Below, piece after piece: positions 39,372-53,300 of a DNA stretch of 64,000 bases. Source of the stretch: Anisakis pegreffii. Lineage: Eukaryota; Nematoda; Chromadorea; Rhabditida; Anisakidae. The DNA lies in contig JAPYMA010001607.1 in assembly GCA_035041965.1 (NCBI GenBank), positions 1 through 64,000 on the forward strand. The letters are read 5' to 3'. The notes beneath the pieces are model-generated. The model was not told the DNA's origin, ran no database searches, and was given only the letters and a program-made list of their open reading frames with translations. The translations under genes and the position numbers were made by a program. Each line of letters opens with the position of its first letter. The first letter of the stretch is position 1.

Positions 39372-40765
39372 ATCGCAAATTGGATCGTTTCGCTTGTCTG
39401 GATGAATCAATCGCTCAGTCATAATCATCAAATAATACTCACTTTCATATTGTTATATCTTCATGCTTACGTCCTCCACCTTCATTAGGCATCGCGATTG
39501 TTTTTCAAATCATACGTTCCTTGATACGTTCTCGTTTATCAGTTCACGGTCATGAAATGCTTCAGAACTATTGCCTTAACTTTATTTTGGTCATGATTTT
39601 TTTCAAAAAATGAGTGACCAATTAGTTTAAAGTTTCCAACTGTTCAGTTCAGGGTTTTTCCATTAGGCGACATGTTCAATTCATTCATTTTAATGAGACG
39701 TTTCTCGTCTTTTGACAATGTTTCCTTAGTGTTTCAATGGTTCGCAGCTTTTTTTTCGCAATTAGTGATTGAAACTTGTTTTGAAATTGATTTAAACTAA
39801 ATATTCCAGCCTCCTCAAAGGGTGTTCCATTTCTTTGAAACGGTTTGAAATTTTCCAGTAAATGCCCTATTGCTTATTCCAAAACATTCACTCATTCACA
39901 TCATTAAATAACATCTTTATTGATAACATCTTTCTGTTCTGTTTGCTTCTACTGCAAATGTTTATTTCATTCTTTTAATTTTACTTACTTTATTTCACTT
40001 AGTTCATGTTCAAGTTTGCTTAATATTACGTTATAATGTGCCTTATGGATTTCTCATTTTAACTTCGTAGAATATTCAATGTTCATACATTCACAATCAT
40101 ATCACGTTAAAAATAGCTCTGAATGTTTAGGATGTGCTCTGCTCCGTAGAGTTTTATGACATTTGTGTGCGTCACTGATGCGCGGACGATGTTAAGAGAG
40201 TTATATGGGATGTGCGACGTGTACATGTTGAAAATTCTGCATTTTTCTGAATCTCTTCCAAACATATCGTTATTCTCATCGTTCACTTTTGAATTTCTAT
40301 TCGCAATTTTATGTTCCTCGTTGATTGATTGATAATTAAAAATCTGATGATTGTGAAGATGCATCCGTCTATGACCCGATGCCTTCTCATTCATCCATAT
40401 CCGATACAATAATGTAGTTACTGTATGTTCATGCATAATTTGCGGTATTGTATTTTTTTTGCAGATGAGTTAAATGCATTTGAAATTGAAAATGTTTTGC
40501 AGAGAATGTCTCACATAAAATTAATACTAATATGTAGAATCGTAGTGATAATCCAGATGAGAGCAAAAACTACACTGGGAACGTGTAATTTGTGGGATAT
40601 TGTGAAATCATATTGTGTCGTTAGAAGTATCATTCTATAGGATGAACCATCCATCGTTACCTAATAAGATATTTGCTTACAAGTAGTTTACAAGGCATCG
40701 AATGCTTACCAATGCTTACTCTTAATTTTTAACAATACAGAGGCGTTTGTTCATCACTGATATAA
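39372..40765. other. Convergent intergenic region after EB1
   Basis: T-rich EB1 3' flank followed by the presumed 3' flank of the small minus-strand gene. A minus-strand open frame at 40436-40107 (109 codons) is composed mainly of H, N, S and R residues without a domain. It is more likely fortuitous or 3' UTR. Confidence 0.5.
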
Positions 40766-42213
40766 TCACGACTGGAAAACACCACTTGACTTGTTGTTGA
40801 GTTTGAAATTTCCGATCATTCCACCTACAATACGATGATTCACGATCTGAAGAAAAAACAATCTACATTTAAAATTTTCATTGAAGTTCTAGTCCGATGC
40901 TTTGGTTTCATACCGAAATGGTGAGCGTATTAAGCACACAACATGCAACAATATGTTACCTTCCAGTCACCGTGCAACTCACTAATCGCTAATAAACCGT
41001 CATCAATGATTTCGTCACACCACTTAATTGTCCCACTCATAAGAAATATGAGTCGTAAACGTAGTCAGTCATGAATACGAAAAATGAAAATTCTTTTGAA
41101 TGGTAAGTGAATATTATACTGCATGTTCACCGCACCGCAACATAATGTACAATACATTCACAACATTTCTGACGTATAAAATGGTTCAGTTTTAAGAAAA
41201 AGTCCTTGAGTGTTTTTTGAGTTCGGACAAAAAATGAATCAAACAAATGTATCAAACAAAAGTATGTGTTCATGATCGGTGTTGACGAACGATTTGAATA
41301 GGGTTATGTATTACGATTTACTATGAGTGCATTGTTCTTCTAATGAGATGAAGTTCTTCGTTTGTTCGAAGAACGATGCGATGCAATGAAACATGTAATG
41401 CAACAAAATATGCATGGTTTTTGTTGAATTTATGAATTCGCTATGTTGTGCTGGGTGGTTGTTTATATGCGAAGAAGTATCATGACGAAACATTAAATCA
41501 TGAGTGTTCGCTTGGTGATTGGATAGAAGTTAGGGATGGTACGATTTGAACACGGCGATTGCACTGATAGACGATGTGTGTAATGACATAGTATAATAAC
41601 ACATAAAATATTGTTGTGTAAGAGCAATATTGAAATAACAGAATAAAACTGAAGAAAATGAATTCAACTGATCATATGCAATTAGGAAGACACGGAACGT
41701 TGAATGTGGAATCGGTAAAACCTGATTATTAATATTCGTTTTGATCGATGCAATGTTGATGCTTATTCCAACAGCACCGCCACGGCTATTTTTCTCCTTC
41801 ACTTTTCTATTATTCCTCGCAAATTTATCGGAATTTGTAAGTTTCAATTTTCATTATCGGAAATATATTCTTCATTATTTTGCCCTCATTTATTGCGTTT
41901 TTTTTTCACTGAAACTTATTGAAATATTGTGGAAGAGTTTATGTGACTGACCAATCACAAGCAGAGGTTGGTGCGCCTTTGCTGTTCTTTATTGGTAGCT
42001 GGACTTTGGTGATTTTTTCAGCAACCATTTGCTGATGACTTTGTGCTTTTGAAACGGTTCGAAGAAATTTTGGATTTGAGCGTATATAACAGAACACATT
42101 GTAACATTCTTGAAAAATGAACAAATCCTAACCTTATAATGCCCGTCGTGTTCAAAAACACCAGCACGGATCGATCTGAATATGATCTCCGCTTGCAAAT
42201 CATTATTGCTCAT
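40766..42213 (-). CDS. Small unrecognised protein, 5 exons (tentative model)
   Basis: Exons: 42213-42133, 42031-41952, 41785-41722, 41022-40960, 40846-40766. They join in phase to 122 residues. The first exon gives MSNNDLQAEIIFRSIRAGVF and EHDGHYK, ending at a gttagg donor. The last two give WCDEIIDDGLLAISELHGDWK and IVNHRIVGGMIGNFKLNN up to a TGA. The first, fourth and fifth exons look firmly protein-like. The second and third (KVQLPIKNSKGAPTSACDW, GGAVGISINIASIKTN) were chosen mainly because their phases fit. No signal peptide or membrane span is visible. I do not recognise the family. Confidence 0.45.
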
Positions 42214-42727
42214 TGTTTGAAGCTGATCACAAGGTTGGCTTAGATACCTTATGATTCCTATCGATATCGGTCAACGAATGAAGAGACAATCCTCCAGGAG
42301 GTCGCTAAATAACAAATCGCGAACCGTCATCGCCTTATCAAGAACGAATTCATTGAGCTGTTAGAAATTAAGAGCTTGGAGATAAACGATTGTATTTGTT
42401 CCAATCGATCCGCGCATTCTATCTTGGTGGATTTCGCTTTATGCATTTCATGCCTTGCGACTAGCTTATAACAATGAAAAGTACCCTAGTTTTGGATCAC
42501 GAATTGTCGTGAATGTGACTTTTGATTATTAGAACTGAAAACAATTTCAAATTTTGAAGGTATTTGCGCCAATGAATTTAGCTCACAATCAGTATGTGAT
42601 CATTTTGACGGTCAATATTCCTTATGAATTTCATCGTTCCGATTGCGTACTCGGGTATGATCTCGAACTGAAAACACTTTCAGTGTATAAATAAATAGAA
42701 ATCCACAGTTCATGCTCAAAGCCACTG
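42214..42727. promoter_or_regulatory. Divergent intergenic region before the cysteine-rich gene pair
   Basis: About 510 bp between a minus-strand start (42213) and a plus-strand start (42728), so it should hold both promoters. TTTCAG at 42678-42683 is a plausible spliced-leader acceptor, leaving about 44 nt of leader before the ATG at 42728. Confidence 0.4.
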
Positions 42728-45700
42728 ATGAATGCCACTGGCATACTCATTTCAGTCATTGTACTTTTCTCAATGCACGTCTCAGACTCTGTTCGAATGC
42801 ACTCTTAAGGGGTAATCTAAGTGTTAATAATAGAGGATGCACATTGAAGAGAATCAAAATTCAATTTGTACTGCATCACAAAGTTATCCAAACATTGCCA
42901 AATACCGCTCTGAATGGGTGCTGCTTTTCAGATCGCGAATGTTTCCGCCCAAGAGGATTGTATGGAGGCACGAGAATTTCATACAGCGTTTATTTGTTAC
43001 ATGAACTGCGTCAATCACAATACTTCCGAGTACTCTCAGTCACTATCACTTGAGATGAGGCAACACACAAGGTTCGAGTATTCATGAATTTTGAAAACTA
43101 TTTAGCTAGCTTGGTCAAAAGTTCTTCAGCTCAAATATATTCACACTATCTTTCAACTTCCGGCAAATCCAGTTTTTTGTTTGTTTTGTTTTGACTTAAG
43201 ACTCAACTAAATTTGTTGCGTTTTCTGTCATGTTTATAAGTTTTCACTCAAAAACAACTCGCGACCCGTTGATTTATTCGATCACGGAAGTTTATTTGTT
43301 AGAGACGGAACTTTATGGGCGATTTTTGGTGAAAACATTTGGCCAGCTGAAACTGCCAGAGACGGGGCTCAAAGGAGTCAAAGATCATTTTTAAAAAATC
43401 AAATTATCAAATTGAAACTAAATCTGCATTATCATTGATAAATATTTGATTGATAAATGCAGTTATTTATGTAACGTAACACATTGATCAACCGGTTTTC
43501 ATTGTTCAATCATAAAAATTCTCCTAAACCGAAGGAATTTTCTAAACGGAATGATAACTTGATGCGCGTTCTGGATTGATTTGTTCTTTTCGTGACTTTT
43601 CAAAAGGTGAATATGAATGGAACTGTATTTAAATTACAATATAAGGAATGAAAACAAATGTTGAATTTTTGTTTAAGAGAAGCCATCAAAAAATGTTTCA
43701 TTTCGACATCGAAACACAAGGTCGCCTCAGATGGATTTTGTGTGATGGATGCGTCTGAATTGGACGGTAAAGCATGGGGTAGGAACGGGCCTCTAAAGAA
43801 CTGTAAACTATGCAGAACGGTATGACTCGCTTCGTCTATCTTCAAAACGTTCCAAAATCCTCTCACGAATTCCCAAATTCGCTTTCATGAACCTATATAT
43901 GCACATACATATCTCAATCCGTTTCAAAACCTCAATGTGGTATACTTTCCAAGTTGCCGTATTCTTTTGTTTGCATACACTTCCATAAAGTGTATGTATG
44001 AGCTAATTCACTAGTCAAAAGTTTGCGATTCCGAATTCAGTTTCAAAAGCGAATTTCGTTCAGTTTGCTGATGCAATCGTTACGGCAACGCTCTACACAC
44101 CACCAGAAGAGGCGAAATGCTTTCTGGGCGAGATAGTGCAGGCGGTTATTCGTGAAGGCAATGACTGCATTATGGAGAAGAATCCAGACTTTCCTGGACT
44201 GCCTGCGTCACCGATTATCGAAAAACCGATGCACAAGGACATCGAAGATCTGTTTGTTTCTTTCGTCATTGACACGTCGTTTCTTTCTTATCGCTCATTT
44301 CATTTGTTGACGAATTTTTTATGCTAAGAAAAATACATTCACATTTCCTTTTTGATCATTGAACAGTAATAACTTGTTGCATCTATCTAAAATTTGTCTT
44401 CGAAGTACAATTCACTGAGAATAGTTCAACCAAAGACTGATTACGTTCACTTCACAGAACTCAACTTGTTTTCATTCAGGATTGACGACATCTCAAACTT
44501 CATTATTGTACATAGTCGTATCCAGAAGTGTGCCAACGAGGATCCAGAAGCCGCAAACACAACCACCAAATGCATTGAGAAACCGTTCCCGGGATTTTTA
44601 GAGAAACATAAAAACTGTTCGCATTTCATTCATATCGATCACTTTGCCACTGAATTATTGTATAATGAGATGCGAGTGATGGGGCTAACTGACGACTTTG
44701 ACAGACTAATAAGTCTAAGACTTAAAGGAACCCAAACTTTAAACTGTGCAGAACGGTATGACTGGCTTCGTCTATCTTTAAAACATCGCCTGCCTTGGCT
44801 AAATGTTTCAAACAAGTCTCTTTCACAATCAGTTGAGATGATGCTGATCTCTTGTTGTAACTAGGCAATACATTGAGTGATTTGTTAGGAATTCACGTAA
44901 TTATGCAAATTGAAGTGATAACATCCAGCAGATAAGCTGCCTACTCCAATTTATGTTGAGTTGAATTTCAGTGCTACGTGACTGCGTTCAAGCAATTCCG
45001 AACAAATGTCGGAAGAAATTGAATGTTTTGAAAGATGCGATTTGCTGGTGTGTTCAAGATGCTCGCGCTGAAGTTCGACGACGTTTCGAGCGCTTAACGC
45101 AATCATTTCATTTGGTACACTGCCGCTTTTCATTGTTCGAGTGCATTCCCCACTTGTCGAAATTTATTGTTTACGCAGTTGTTTGTGTATTTTTAAGAAA
45201 GCGTTCTTTAAGGCTGTTCAATCGAGAGTGGATCGTGAAAAAGCGATCGGTAAAGGTGGTCAAATTGAGTCGTGTGTAGAAAAGATCAGAAGTTTTATGT
45301 GAGTTTTTTTTTTGAAATTTTGTTCGCCAACGAACTCTGCCCGTTCAGTGAATCATGGTGAAACGTTGAATGTTATCTGTGTATCTGTATTCTGAGGAAG
45401 TCATTTTTTTAGGAAGACGAATGCTAATGACTGGTATGAAGTGGTCGATTCAGCAACGAGTAAGTGCTTAAAAAGTAACCCAATGCGACGAAGCGTTGGA
45501 ATCAAGCCTTTATTACACGTTGGATGCAAAAAGGTCGAAATTTTGTTCGGAATTTATCAAGCATTTCAGAAGGAGCATGCTATTGTGACTCACCAATCTC
45601 ACAATTATTCTAAGCTAAACATCTATGAATTATAATTCTTTCGGAAACTTTCATTCGGATTTCCTCATTCTCATGGCTACCATCATGTTTATTCGATGCA

Positions 45701-45921
45701 TACGAATTCATGATAGAACAACACACTTGATATAAATTTCAATTTGAAGTGTCAATTGATCGAAATTTAGATGTTTTTAGAAACTTTCAACAATGTTTCA
45801 GATTCTGCATGACAAAACTGGCATTTATATGAAACAACTGAGTGAAGCGTTCGATTTTGTTGGCTATCTTATTGATGCGATCACAAATCGTTCATCCAGA
45901 ATTTGCAATATTGATCAGTGA
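42728..45921 (+). CDS. Secreted cysteine-rich protein A (tandem paralogue 1), 9 exons
   Basis: Exons: 42728-42778, 42932-43071, 43678-43819, 44064-44251, 44480-44616, 44972-45114, 45213-45298, 45413-45533, 45802-45921. Every phase closes, giving 375 residues. The N-terminus (MNATGILISVIVLFSMH then IANVSAQEDC) is a signal peptide with likely cleavage after ...NVSA. The mature chain has about 19 cysteines, charged helix-like spacers and no membrane span. Landmarks shared with its neighbour: KAWGRNGPLKNCKLCRT, TPPEEAKCF, NPDFPGLP, NFIIVHSRIQKC, CRKKLN...CWC, DWYEVVDSA and LLHVGCKK. It resembles secreted nematode families of unknown function, but I do not recognise a domain. Disulphide-rich secretion is inferred. 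AATAAA at 46032 follows the stop by 111 nt. Confidence 0.8.
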
Positions 45922-46031
45922 TTATTCCGTACTAAATTTAGAAGATGTATGATCATCTGTAATGTTTGTTCCTAAGGAATATTGATAGAATATTCATTTG
46001 TAAGCATTCAAATAGTAAGTTGATTTGATGA

Positions 46032-46037
46032 AATAAA
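46032..46037 (+). terminator. Probable poly(A) signal of cysteine-rich gene A
   Basis: AATAAA on the coding strand, 111 nt after the stop codon at 45921, the nearest canonical hexamer. Confidence 0.45.
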
Positions 46038-48447
46038 ATGAATTTTATGAACCGTTACAGTCCTCGTTTGAAAACTCTTTAGAAGTTCTCCATAAATGTT
46101 TTACAAAAGAGTCGAATAAAAGTGCTAAGAAATAACGTCTAAGGCTTGTTGTTGTTGTCATGTTGACACCGCACACTGAATTTTGTTGACGCATCACAAG
46201 ATGTAGTGAAGGAATTGATTGAATAATCACTTGCCCTCTTCAAGATGATAAACCAGTTACTGATAATGCCGCCCGCTGTTATGGTTAACTTCATCTGAGA
46301 TTTTGATCGCTTTGATCAGTAAAGTTACAGTTTCATGGACAAACAGACGTACTTTACAAATCGACAAACTCTGGGTCACATTATGATCGCACTTATCGCG
46401 CCATATCAGAACGCTACTGAAGCAAAAACAAGTTCACTTAATCATTTTTCACAGAATGTGTGAAATAGAATCGTAATCGTACAACAACAGTGTTTCTTGT
46501 TTAGCGAATTCTAGCGCAAAAATATTCTAGTAGCATATTTTCACAACTCAAATGTTTTCTGTGTTAAACTTACATTTAGTCACAGTAGGAAGTGCATGGC
46601 TGCAATGACTGTAACTTAAGGAATGGATTATGCTGTACAGGATTATCGGGACTCCACATGATGTTTTGTGTGCTTCATAAAAAGTTTCATCATGATGCCC
46701 ACTGTGCATTGCCAGTTCAATTCCGATAATTCCAACAAAAAATGCCACCGCAAATGAAGAAATCGAGACTTCCAGATGAATCACCGTCAAAATCGGATAA
46801 TCTCAGAAATTACGAATGATTCAGCGAATGCTCGATCACCTGGTCCGTTTTCTTTGTCTCTAAGAAACGGGAAATCACTTTAAAGAACCAGATTTTAATT
46901 TATTCGATTGTATTCATTGTCAAACTGAATTGATGATGAATACAGTGCAAAGTTTTCTGCGATGTGATTCGATGATTTAAACGTAAGAATCATTGCAAGA
47001 AACTTTCAAACTCTCGCAATATTTCCATCTGTATTGTATACGGTAATCTATTGCCGCGGTTGTTGTGTGCGATTGTATGTATCTCATCTATAAAAAGGAT
47101 CCAGAGTGATGCAAATGTCACTGAAACCTAATTGCATATTCCGTCGAAGGTGTCCCATAAAACATAGTGCTGATTCAACAACTTATTCACAATGATTCAC
47201 TTCTGATATTGATCACATGTCCTTCCGAGGTGTTCATGTTCACTGTTCATTTTATCAATCACTGCAACCACCTTCTTTGAACAATTGACAGGCACATGAA
47301 AAACCTTGTAAAATTTATGGAACCATCCATATACTGCGATTCATCAGCTTCTTTTCATTTGTTTATGCTCATATTTTGCGCGCAACGCTACAATGGCTTT
47401 GAGCATCTTTATACACCTAACCAGCTGTACATTTGCCTCAGTTATCTATCCCCATTTTAGAGTCATGCTCCTCTGTACCATCATCCACTTCAGCATTCTG
47501 ATGCTGGTTCTCATCGCGAAAAGATTGGCTCAGCATCGTACTAACCGACTCCAAACTATTGCATGCATAGTTTGGTTGTTGTTTTGAAACTAAAGAAAGC
47601 TAGGAGTTTTGAAAAGTTTTGAAACTAAAGAAAGCTAGGGGATCTATGGAATCGTGCATAATATTCAATTATTCTTCAAAGAAACTATATATTGCTCAGT
47701 GATAATTCTTCATTAAAAATGTTGGCGGATTCAACAGATGTTTAAACGCATCAGTATTTGGTTATTTTAAGAATGAATTTGTTCTCAGTATTTCAACTCT
47801 GACCTACTTCGCTCTAGGTCATTTCTGGTCAAGACGTAATAGAGCACTCAACTTTTTGATGAAATAATCATCCACTTCAACTTGTTCACTGTGCCATCAA
47901 AAAATGTAATTGATTAGTCAAAAATGGCCGAAATATGTCAAAGTGATTTTTCAAGAGTTCATTCTATCGCGGTTATTCAAAATCATTGCGTTTACCTGTC
48001 TATGAACCAGTTTGCACCTGTCGAGGTCACTTATATTCACTGTGTTCCATCAGCAATGTTCAAACGATCAACTGAGATATATAATAGGAAGGGATTTTAA
48101 TAACCACCGTTAGTATGATTATGATTACCGCTATCCTTATCACCATAATTATCTTCAACGCTATAAACATCGCTTTTATCAAAGTGCTGTCATAGAAAGT
48201 GAATAGGTATTCATTCACACGAAATGCTTTGATTTCATCCGCATAACTTATTTATCCCAATCTCATGAATAAACATTCACATAATGTTGCATCACTGCCT
48301 GTCTATGAATCTCCTACTGACATATATCTTAGATCTCAATTGACCATTTGAATCGATCGAATGTTCCATTCCATCATGCATAGGTTATCACTATAAGTTG
48401 TCTATTTCCATAGTAACCTTAAATAGTCATTGCTAGCACCTCATCAC

Positions 48448-48501
48448 CTCGAGCACCTCATCAGTAGTCATTGCTAGCTGACTACTGATGAGGTGCTCGA
48501 G
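48448..48501. repeat. Perfect hairpin, 21-bp arms and 12-nt loop
   Basis: ctcgagcacctcatcagtag at 48448 onward pairs without mismatch with 48481-48501; the loop is cattgctagctg. A shortened forward duplication of the arm (gctagcacctcatcacctcg) precedes it at about 48432-48451. It is more GC-rich than its surroundings and perfectly paired, which suggests recent origin or selection on structure. Confidence 0.9.
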
Positions 48502-50344
48502 ATCGTATCATTGATCATGGTCATAACAATTCATTAACATGGTAATAATAACTCATTACTCATGGTAATAACAATAGCTTCAATGATGTACTGTGCCACC
48601 AACAACATTAATAGCAAAAATATTTTTATATTAGTGATAGTAATAGTGACAGTAATAATAACGCTAATGTAATAATAATAATGTTCACATGACCAATAGC
48701 TGTACTAATCGTTATTGATGCGAGAGTACAATTGTTATATGAACAATCACGATAACATCTCGAATCGTTCACTTGAAAATGATAACCAAAGTCGAGTTCG
48801 ATGTTATCGTAATCAATTACTCAATCGATTAATAATATCTTCAAGGGTTAATGCCCTTGATTGCTGTCCGTTCAAACTGACCCACTCACCAAACAGAACA
48901 TGTCATTTTACCATTCGCTTAAAATCATCATACTGCTTCCCTCTAAAGTCAGTCCGTTCCATTGTTTCATTAGAAACTCTCACTCATTCAGTTGGAGGAC
49001 TTTCATTTGTTTACAGCATGATAAACGTTGACTGAGTGTTGATCTAATATATTCGATTATTCCACTGTTCATTTCTCCTCAATTTAATGAGGTGGCATCA
49101 ATTCCAATTAGGAAATACGATAAGTTCCCATGGTAGAAGTATGTTTTTGATAGTAGATCCATAGGCATGTTTAATCTCCCTGCTAGACAATTTGTTTTAT
49201 AGGATAATTTTCTGGCATCAATTCCAATTTCCTAATTGGAATCTGTGATTTGGAAATAACTCTTCATCACTCTCAAATCATCTATAAAAGTTTTTACAAC
49301 TATTAAAAGTTTTTCCATGTTCCTCATCAATTGATCTATTGTGAGATCAACTGTGTGAGAGGAATTATTCGTTGTTTTGGTGTAGAAGATCGTTGAGATC
49401 ACTGAATTTGTTTGGACTTTTTGAACTCTTCCAGACTTCCATCAACTTTAGTTACGTTGTAAACAAACAATACTTGGATGAATAAGTTAAGTTTGGTTCT
49501 CAATCATAAATTCCGACTCTCAGTTCCTAAAAAGGATGAGGAGAACCAGTTTGCATATTGAATCAACCATGTATTTTTCCCCAAATGATAATGATGCTGA
49601 GGACGTTCGCAGAGAGCATGGTGACATATTATTGTATTCGAACATGCATCATGCGTGCATACAGAAACGATGTGTGCAGTATCGATGATACGGGATGATT
49701 GTCACCATCTTTATGACACAGTTTAATGCGAATTCGATGCAAACCTGATTCGGTGAGTTGTTCTTTAACGAATGCACATTGCATTACATTGAAATGGAAT
49801 AAATTTCATGCAATAATCACAGTCCAATTCACAAAGCACTTTGTTGCACGGATTTGTAATCAAAATTGGTTCAGTGAAATTCGTTTATCATTCATTCGTC
49901 ATTCGATGCGATTTGCTGAACTACTGAGGAAGTAAGAAAAACAAATAAACAAACTCACTAAGAATATGATATGATATTATTTTTGTGAATTTCACTAAAG
50001 TCTCGTGATAGGTGCTTGTTGCCATGATCACGAGGAATGAATTCGATTCTTGTCACTGTTGTCATCATAATTTTGTTATGATTTCTGTCATTATTGCCAA
50101 TAGCTTATATAGACTACTTACAGCCACATTATAACGACTTAATGATGGTTATGTTGATTGTTGTTGTTATTGATATTGCTGTTGTTATTGATATGAAAAT
50201 ATCAATGTAGTAATGTTTTAGCGTTGTATTAATGTTAATCTCACCGTAATTAGCAGTGTTACGAGTCAGATTATTGTTTAATGGTCGCTGTTTTTTGTAC
50301 GACATTCATGATAAAAATGATCACAATGACGATCGCTATTGATG

Positions 50345-50350
50345 TTTCAG
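50345..50350 (+). promoter_or_regulatory. Probable spliced-leader acceptor of cysteine-rich gene B
   Basis: TTTCAG ends three bases before the ATG at 50354 (leader gaa). No upstream coding exon joins it, so trans-splicing is the simplest reading. It also decides the start codon: the ATG opens MNTLLLVLVVGV, a signal-peptide core. Confidence 0.55.
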
Positions 50351-50353
50351 GAA

Positions 50354-53300
50354 ATGAACACGCTCCTGCTGGTTCTTGTCGTTGGCGTGGTAAGTTTTTG
50401 ATATTTTCTCGAATCAATTTCAGTGGTCCACGTTCTTATTTTGTCATTATTCAGCTCAGTTTTCTCTGACAAATATCAATCGCATTCGTTAATCTTTTCT
50501 AAACTGATTCTCCGAGAAGGTAATTATTCTGATCTGCATCCAATTCACCCAAATACACAAACGTTAGGCCTGACCAGTATCTCAGCGGAATGAACTGTTT
50601 CTCGTCAGTATTCGATTGGGATTTCTGCAAAAATGCAAAATCAGAAAAAAAGTTCTCCGGAAAATGAAAAAGTTGTCCAGAATATATGGTGTGATGAGAA
50701 AATTCAGCAATTTGCATATTGAGTCAATCTTTAGCTGAAAGAAGAGTCTTATTGTGAAAATTTCAGTGGTTGGTCAACTCACAAGAGTGTTCGAGTCCAG
50801 TCGGTACGAAAAAGGCTTTTGGCAAATACTTGACATGCATTAAGAGAATGCTGGATGATGATTATGGTGTTTACGAAGAAGAAATTAGAGAGCACAATAG
50901 GTGAGGGCTATTGCATTCGAATAAAGAGAGCGATTTCATGAAACTGTAACGCCAATTTCGAAAAGAGTCTTGTTCTCTCGTTCGGACTATCGAATGGCGT
51001 TTGTAAGCGATAAAATGCAATTGTCCATGATAACACTCAGTCAATTCGATCTACACTGATCTATGCATGATGATCCATCATGATTGGTCACTTCGAACAA
51101 AACTGAATCAGAACGTTGACCGTTCAAAATTTTAATTTGGAATCGTTTCCTCAGGAAAGCTGCGGCCGCATGCTTCGCCCCAACAATTGCAGCAGCAAAT
51201 ACTAAAGAACGCTGTGTTCTGGCGACGTCCGATCTTGAGCAGAAAGCTTGGGATCGAAATGGACCACTACGCGATTGTTCTATCTGCAGAACGGTAGGCT
51301 CTTCTTCACTATGACTATCCTATATTACTAATGACGAGAATAACAAACCAATTATAGTAATGACTTTATTACAATCATAGCAATAGTACCATATGCGACA
51401 ATATAACAGCCAAGACAAAGACCAACAATTTCATCGATACCATTGATAACGATAGTGTTAAAAGTAACAGTAGCGCATCTAGCAAATCACTGTCCAGTGT
51501 TTTAAATTGAGAAAGCTTCCATTAAACTCTGTGCAGTTCATATTGGTAATATTCATCAAGCGGAATGCAAGTCCCTGTTGTGAACTACCTTCTCATTTGT
51601 TGACCACTCACTGATAGTGATAACAGAATACTGATAGTGATAAAATTCAAGTTTGCGGCTGGTGCAATCAAGGCGATACTGTCAACACCACCTGACGAGC
51701 AACGGTGTATTCGCAATGAAGTGACCAAAGCAGTGGCCAGAGAGGCTGACTATTGTCTCAGAAAGAAAATTCCCGACTTTGCTGGAGTTCCTGAAATTCC
51801 GGACCTCGAAGAAGGATCCTACGAATATAAGGAGAACGTGTGAGTGGAATTCAAAAGAAAATTTGCGCTCAGAATTTTCAACTCAATGAATGATATTTTC
51901 CGAAGTGAAACATTGACGAAAAGTAATATGGATTCACTGCAAAACTCTCATTGCTTATCATGCTGTCAAGATCATACAATCATGATATAGATCACAATTT
52001 TTCATGTCGAACAAAGATGATTTCATGTTTTAAAACATAAGAATGTTTTAATTTTCAGTATCAGTTCAGTGTCTGACTACATTCTTGTGCATAGTCGATT
52101 GGCGTTTTGTTCAGAGCGAAAGCCGGCCCGTGCTGCGGCCACTAGGAAATGCCTCAAAAATCCATTTGTTGGGTACATGGTAAAGCACTGTGAAGGTATC
52201 AATTAAATGATTCCAGACTATTTCCTAGAAACTTTGTAATCAGCCGACTACGAAAAGAAAATCCCCAGAAACTTTGCTGGAAATATTTTAAATGGAAACT
52301 TTTTCCGATAGTAATCGAATAGTATCACTACCAGCGAACGTCTTGAATTGTTTCAACACCTATTGGCTCTAAATGATCCGTTTAATAACAAAATCTTTGC
52401 AAGGAAGTATCGATTATTCTCGTATTATTACTTAAAATTGATTTTTTTATCCTATTGAGGATGCGAACACTTTTTTGAAGTAAACTTTTCCGATTGGTTT
52501 GAACAAGTGTTTCAATGTTTGTTCCTCAATTAAGCCAATGGCACTAGTGCTTTCAATGAAGATTTCACTCGATGTTGACATTTTCAGTCCTTCACAAATG
52601 CACTGAATTAGTTTCGGCCGGTTGTGTGGCTAAAATCAAACAGACCAAGAGGGCAACGTGCGATTGCGTTGAAGAAACTCGTACGGATCTGAAAAAGCGA
52701 ATTTCGAGCATCGCCGGAGCGATCAAGAGTGTTAGTGTAGTTGAATTGCACTAGACGAAAAATTCTTTCTCGTTGATGATTCTCAAATTGCCTGAACGCA
52801 TCTTACTTCGGATCTCCAAAGTTTTGAGAATTCAAGAATTAGTTCTCAGTTTCTCGGTTGGACACTAAATAAGCGTATGAGTGGATTTTGTTTTGATTAT
52901 ATATGATCAAGAAGTTACTCTTCTTCTGAATGCAGGCAGTAGAGGGTAATGCTCGTGGAGCTCCTGCGATTGGTTCGGGCAGCAAAGTCGACACATGTGT
53001 CGCCAATATTAAGACTCATATGTGAGCGTTTCACTCATTCATTTCGCAACAGTTTCATCTTGAATGCGATTGATGATAATGTTGATTCATTTCATTTGCT
53101 TGCTATTTTTGTCGTGGCTGCGAAATATCCAAACGTAGATAGCAGATAGCTTACTGGAATAATTTCCGCATTAAATCGATCCTTTCAATTATCGTGTATG
53201 AAAGCAGTTGCCGCTTATTTACGATATCACAACAGGGAAGGAGAGATTAGCTGATAGTTATGGATCAGATTGTTAAAATCTGTTTCGTTCAGGATAACAC

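Larger units (their letters stand above)
45922..50353. other. 4.4-kb spacer between the two cysteine-rich paralogues
   Basis: No third copy of the family could be found here. It holds a poly(A) signal at 46032, a 24-bp direct duplication (47581-47604 and 47616-47639), a perfect 21-bp-arm hairpin (48448-48501) and ATA/GTAATA-type simple sequence around 48500-48690. A minus-strand frame at 46790-46548 contains a hydrophobic stretch but lacks an ATG at its start and splice support. Confidence 0.5.

Noticed and set aside
40107..40436. 109-codon minus-strand frame downstream of the small gene
   Set aside because: Composition is dominated by His, Asn, Ser and Arg. It lies after a convincing stop codon of the same strand and lacks splice links, so 3' UTR is likelier.
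46548..46790. Minus-strand frame with a hydrophobic segment (about SSFAVAFFVGIIGIEL)
   Set aside because: The frame opens at a TTG, not an ATG, and a competing frame over the same bases is equally open. No neighbouring exons fit.
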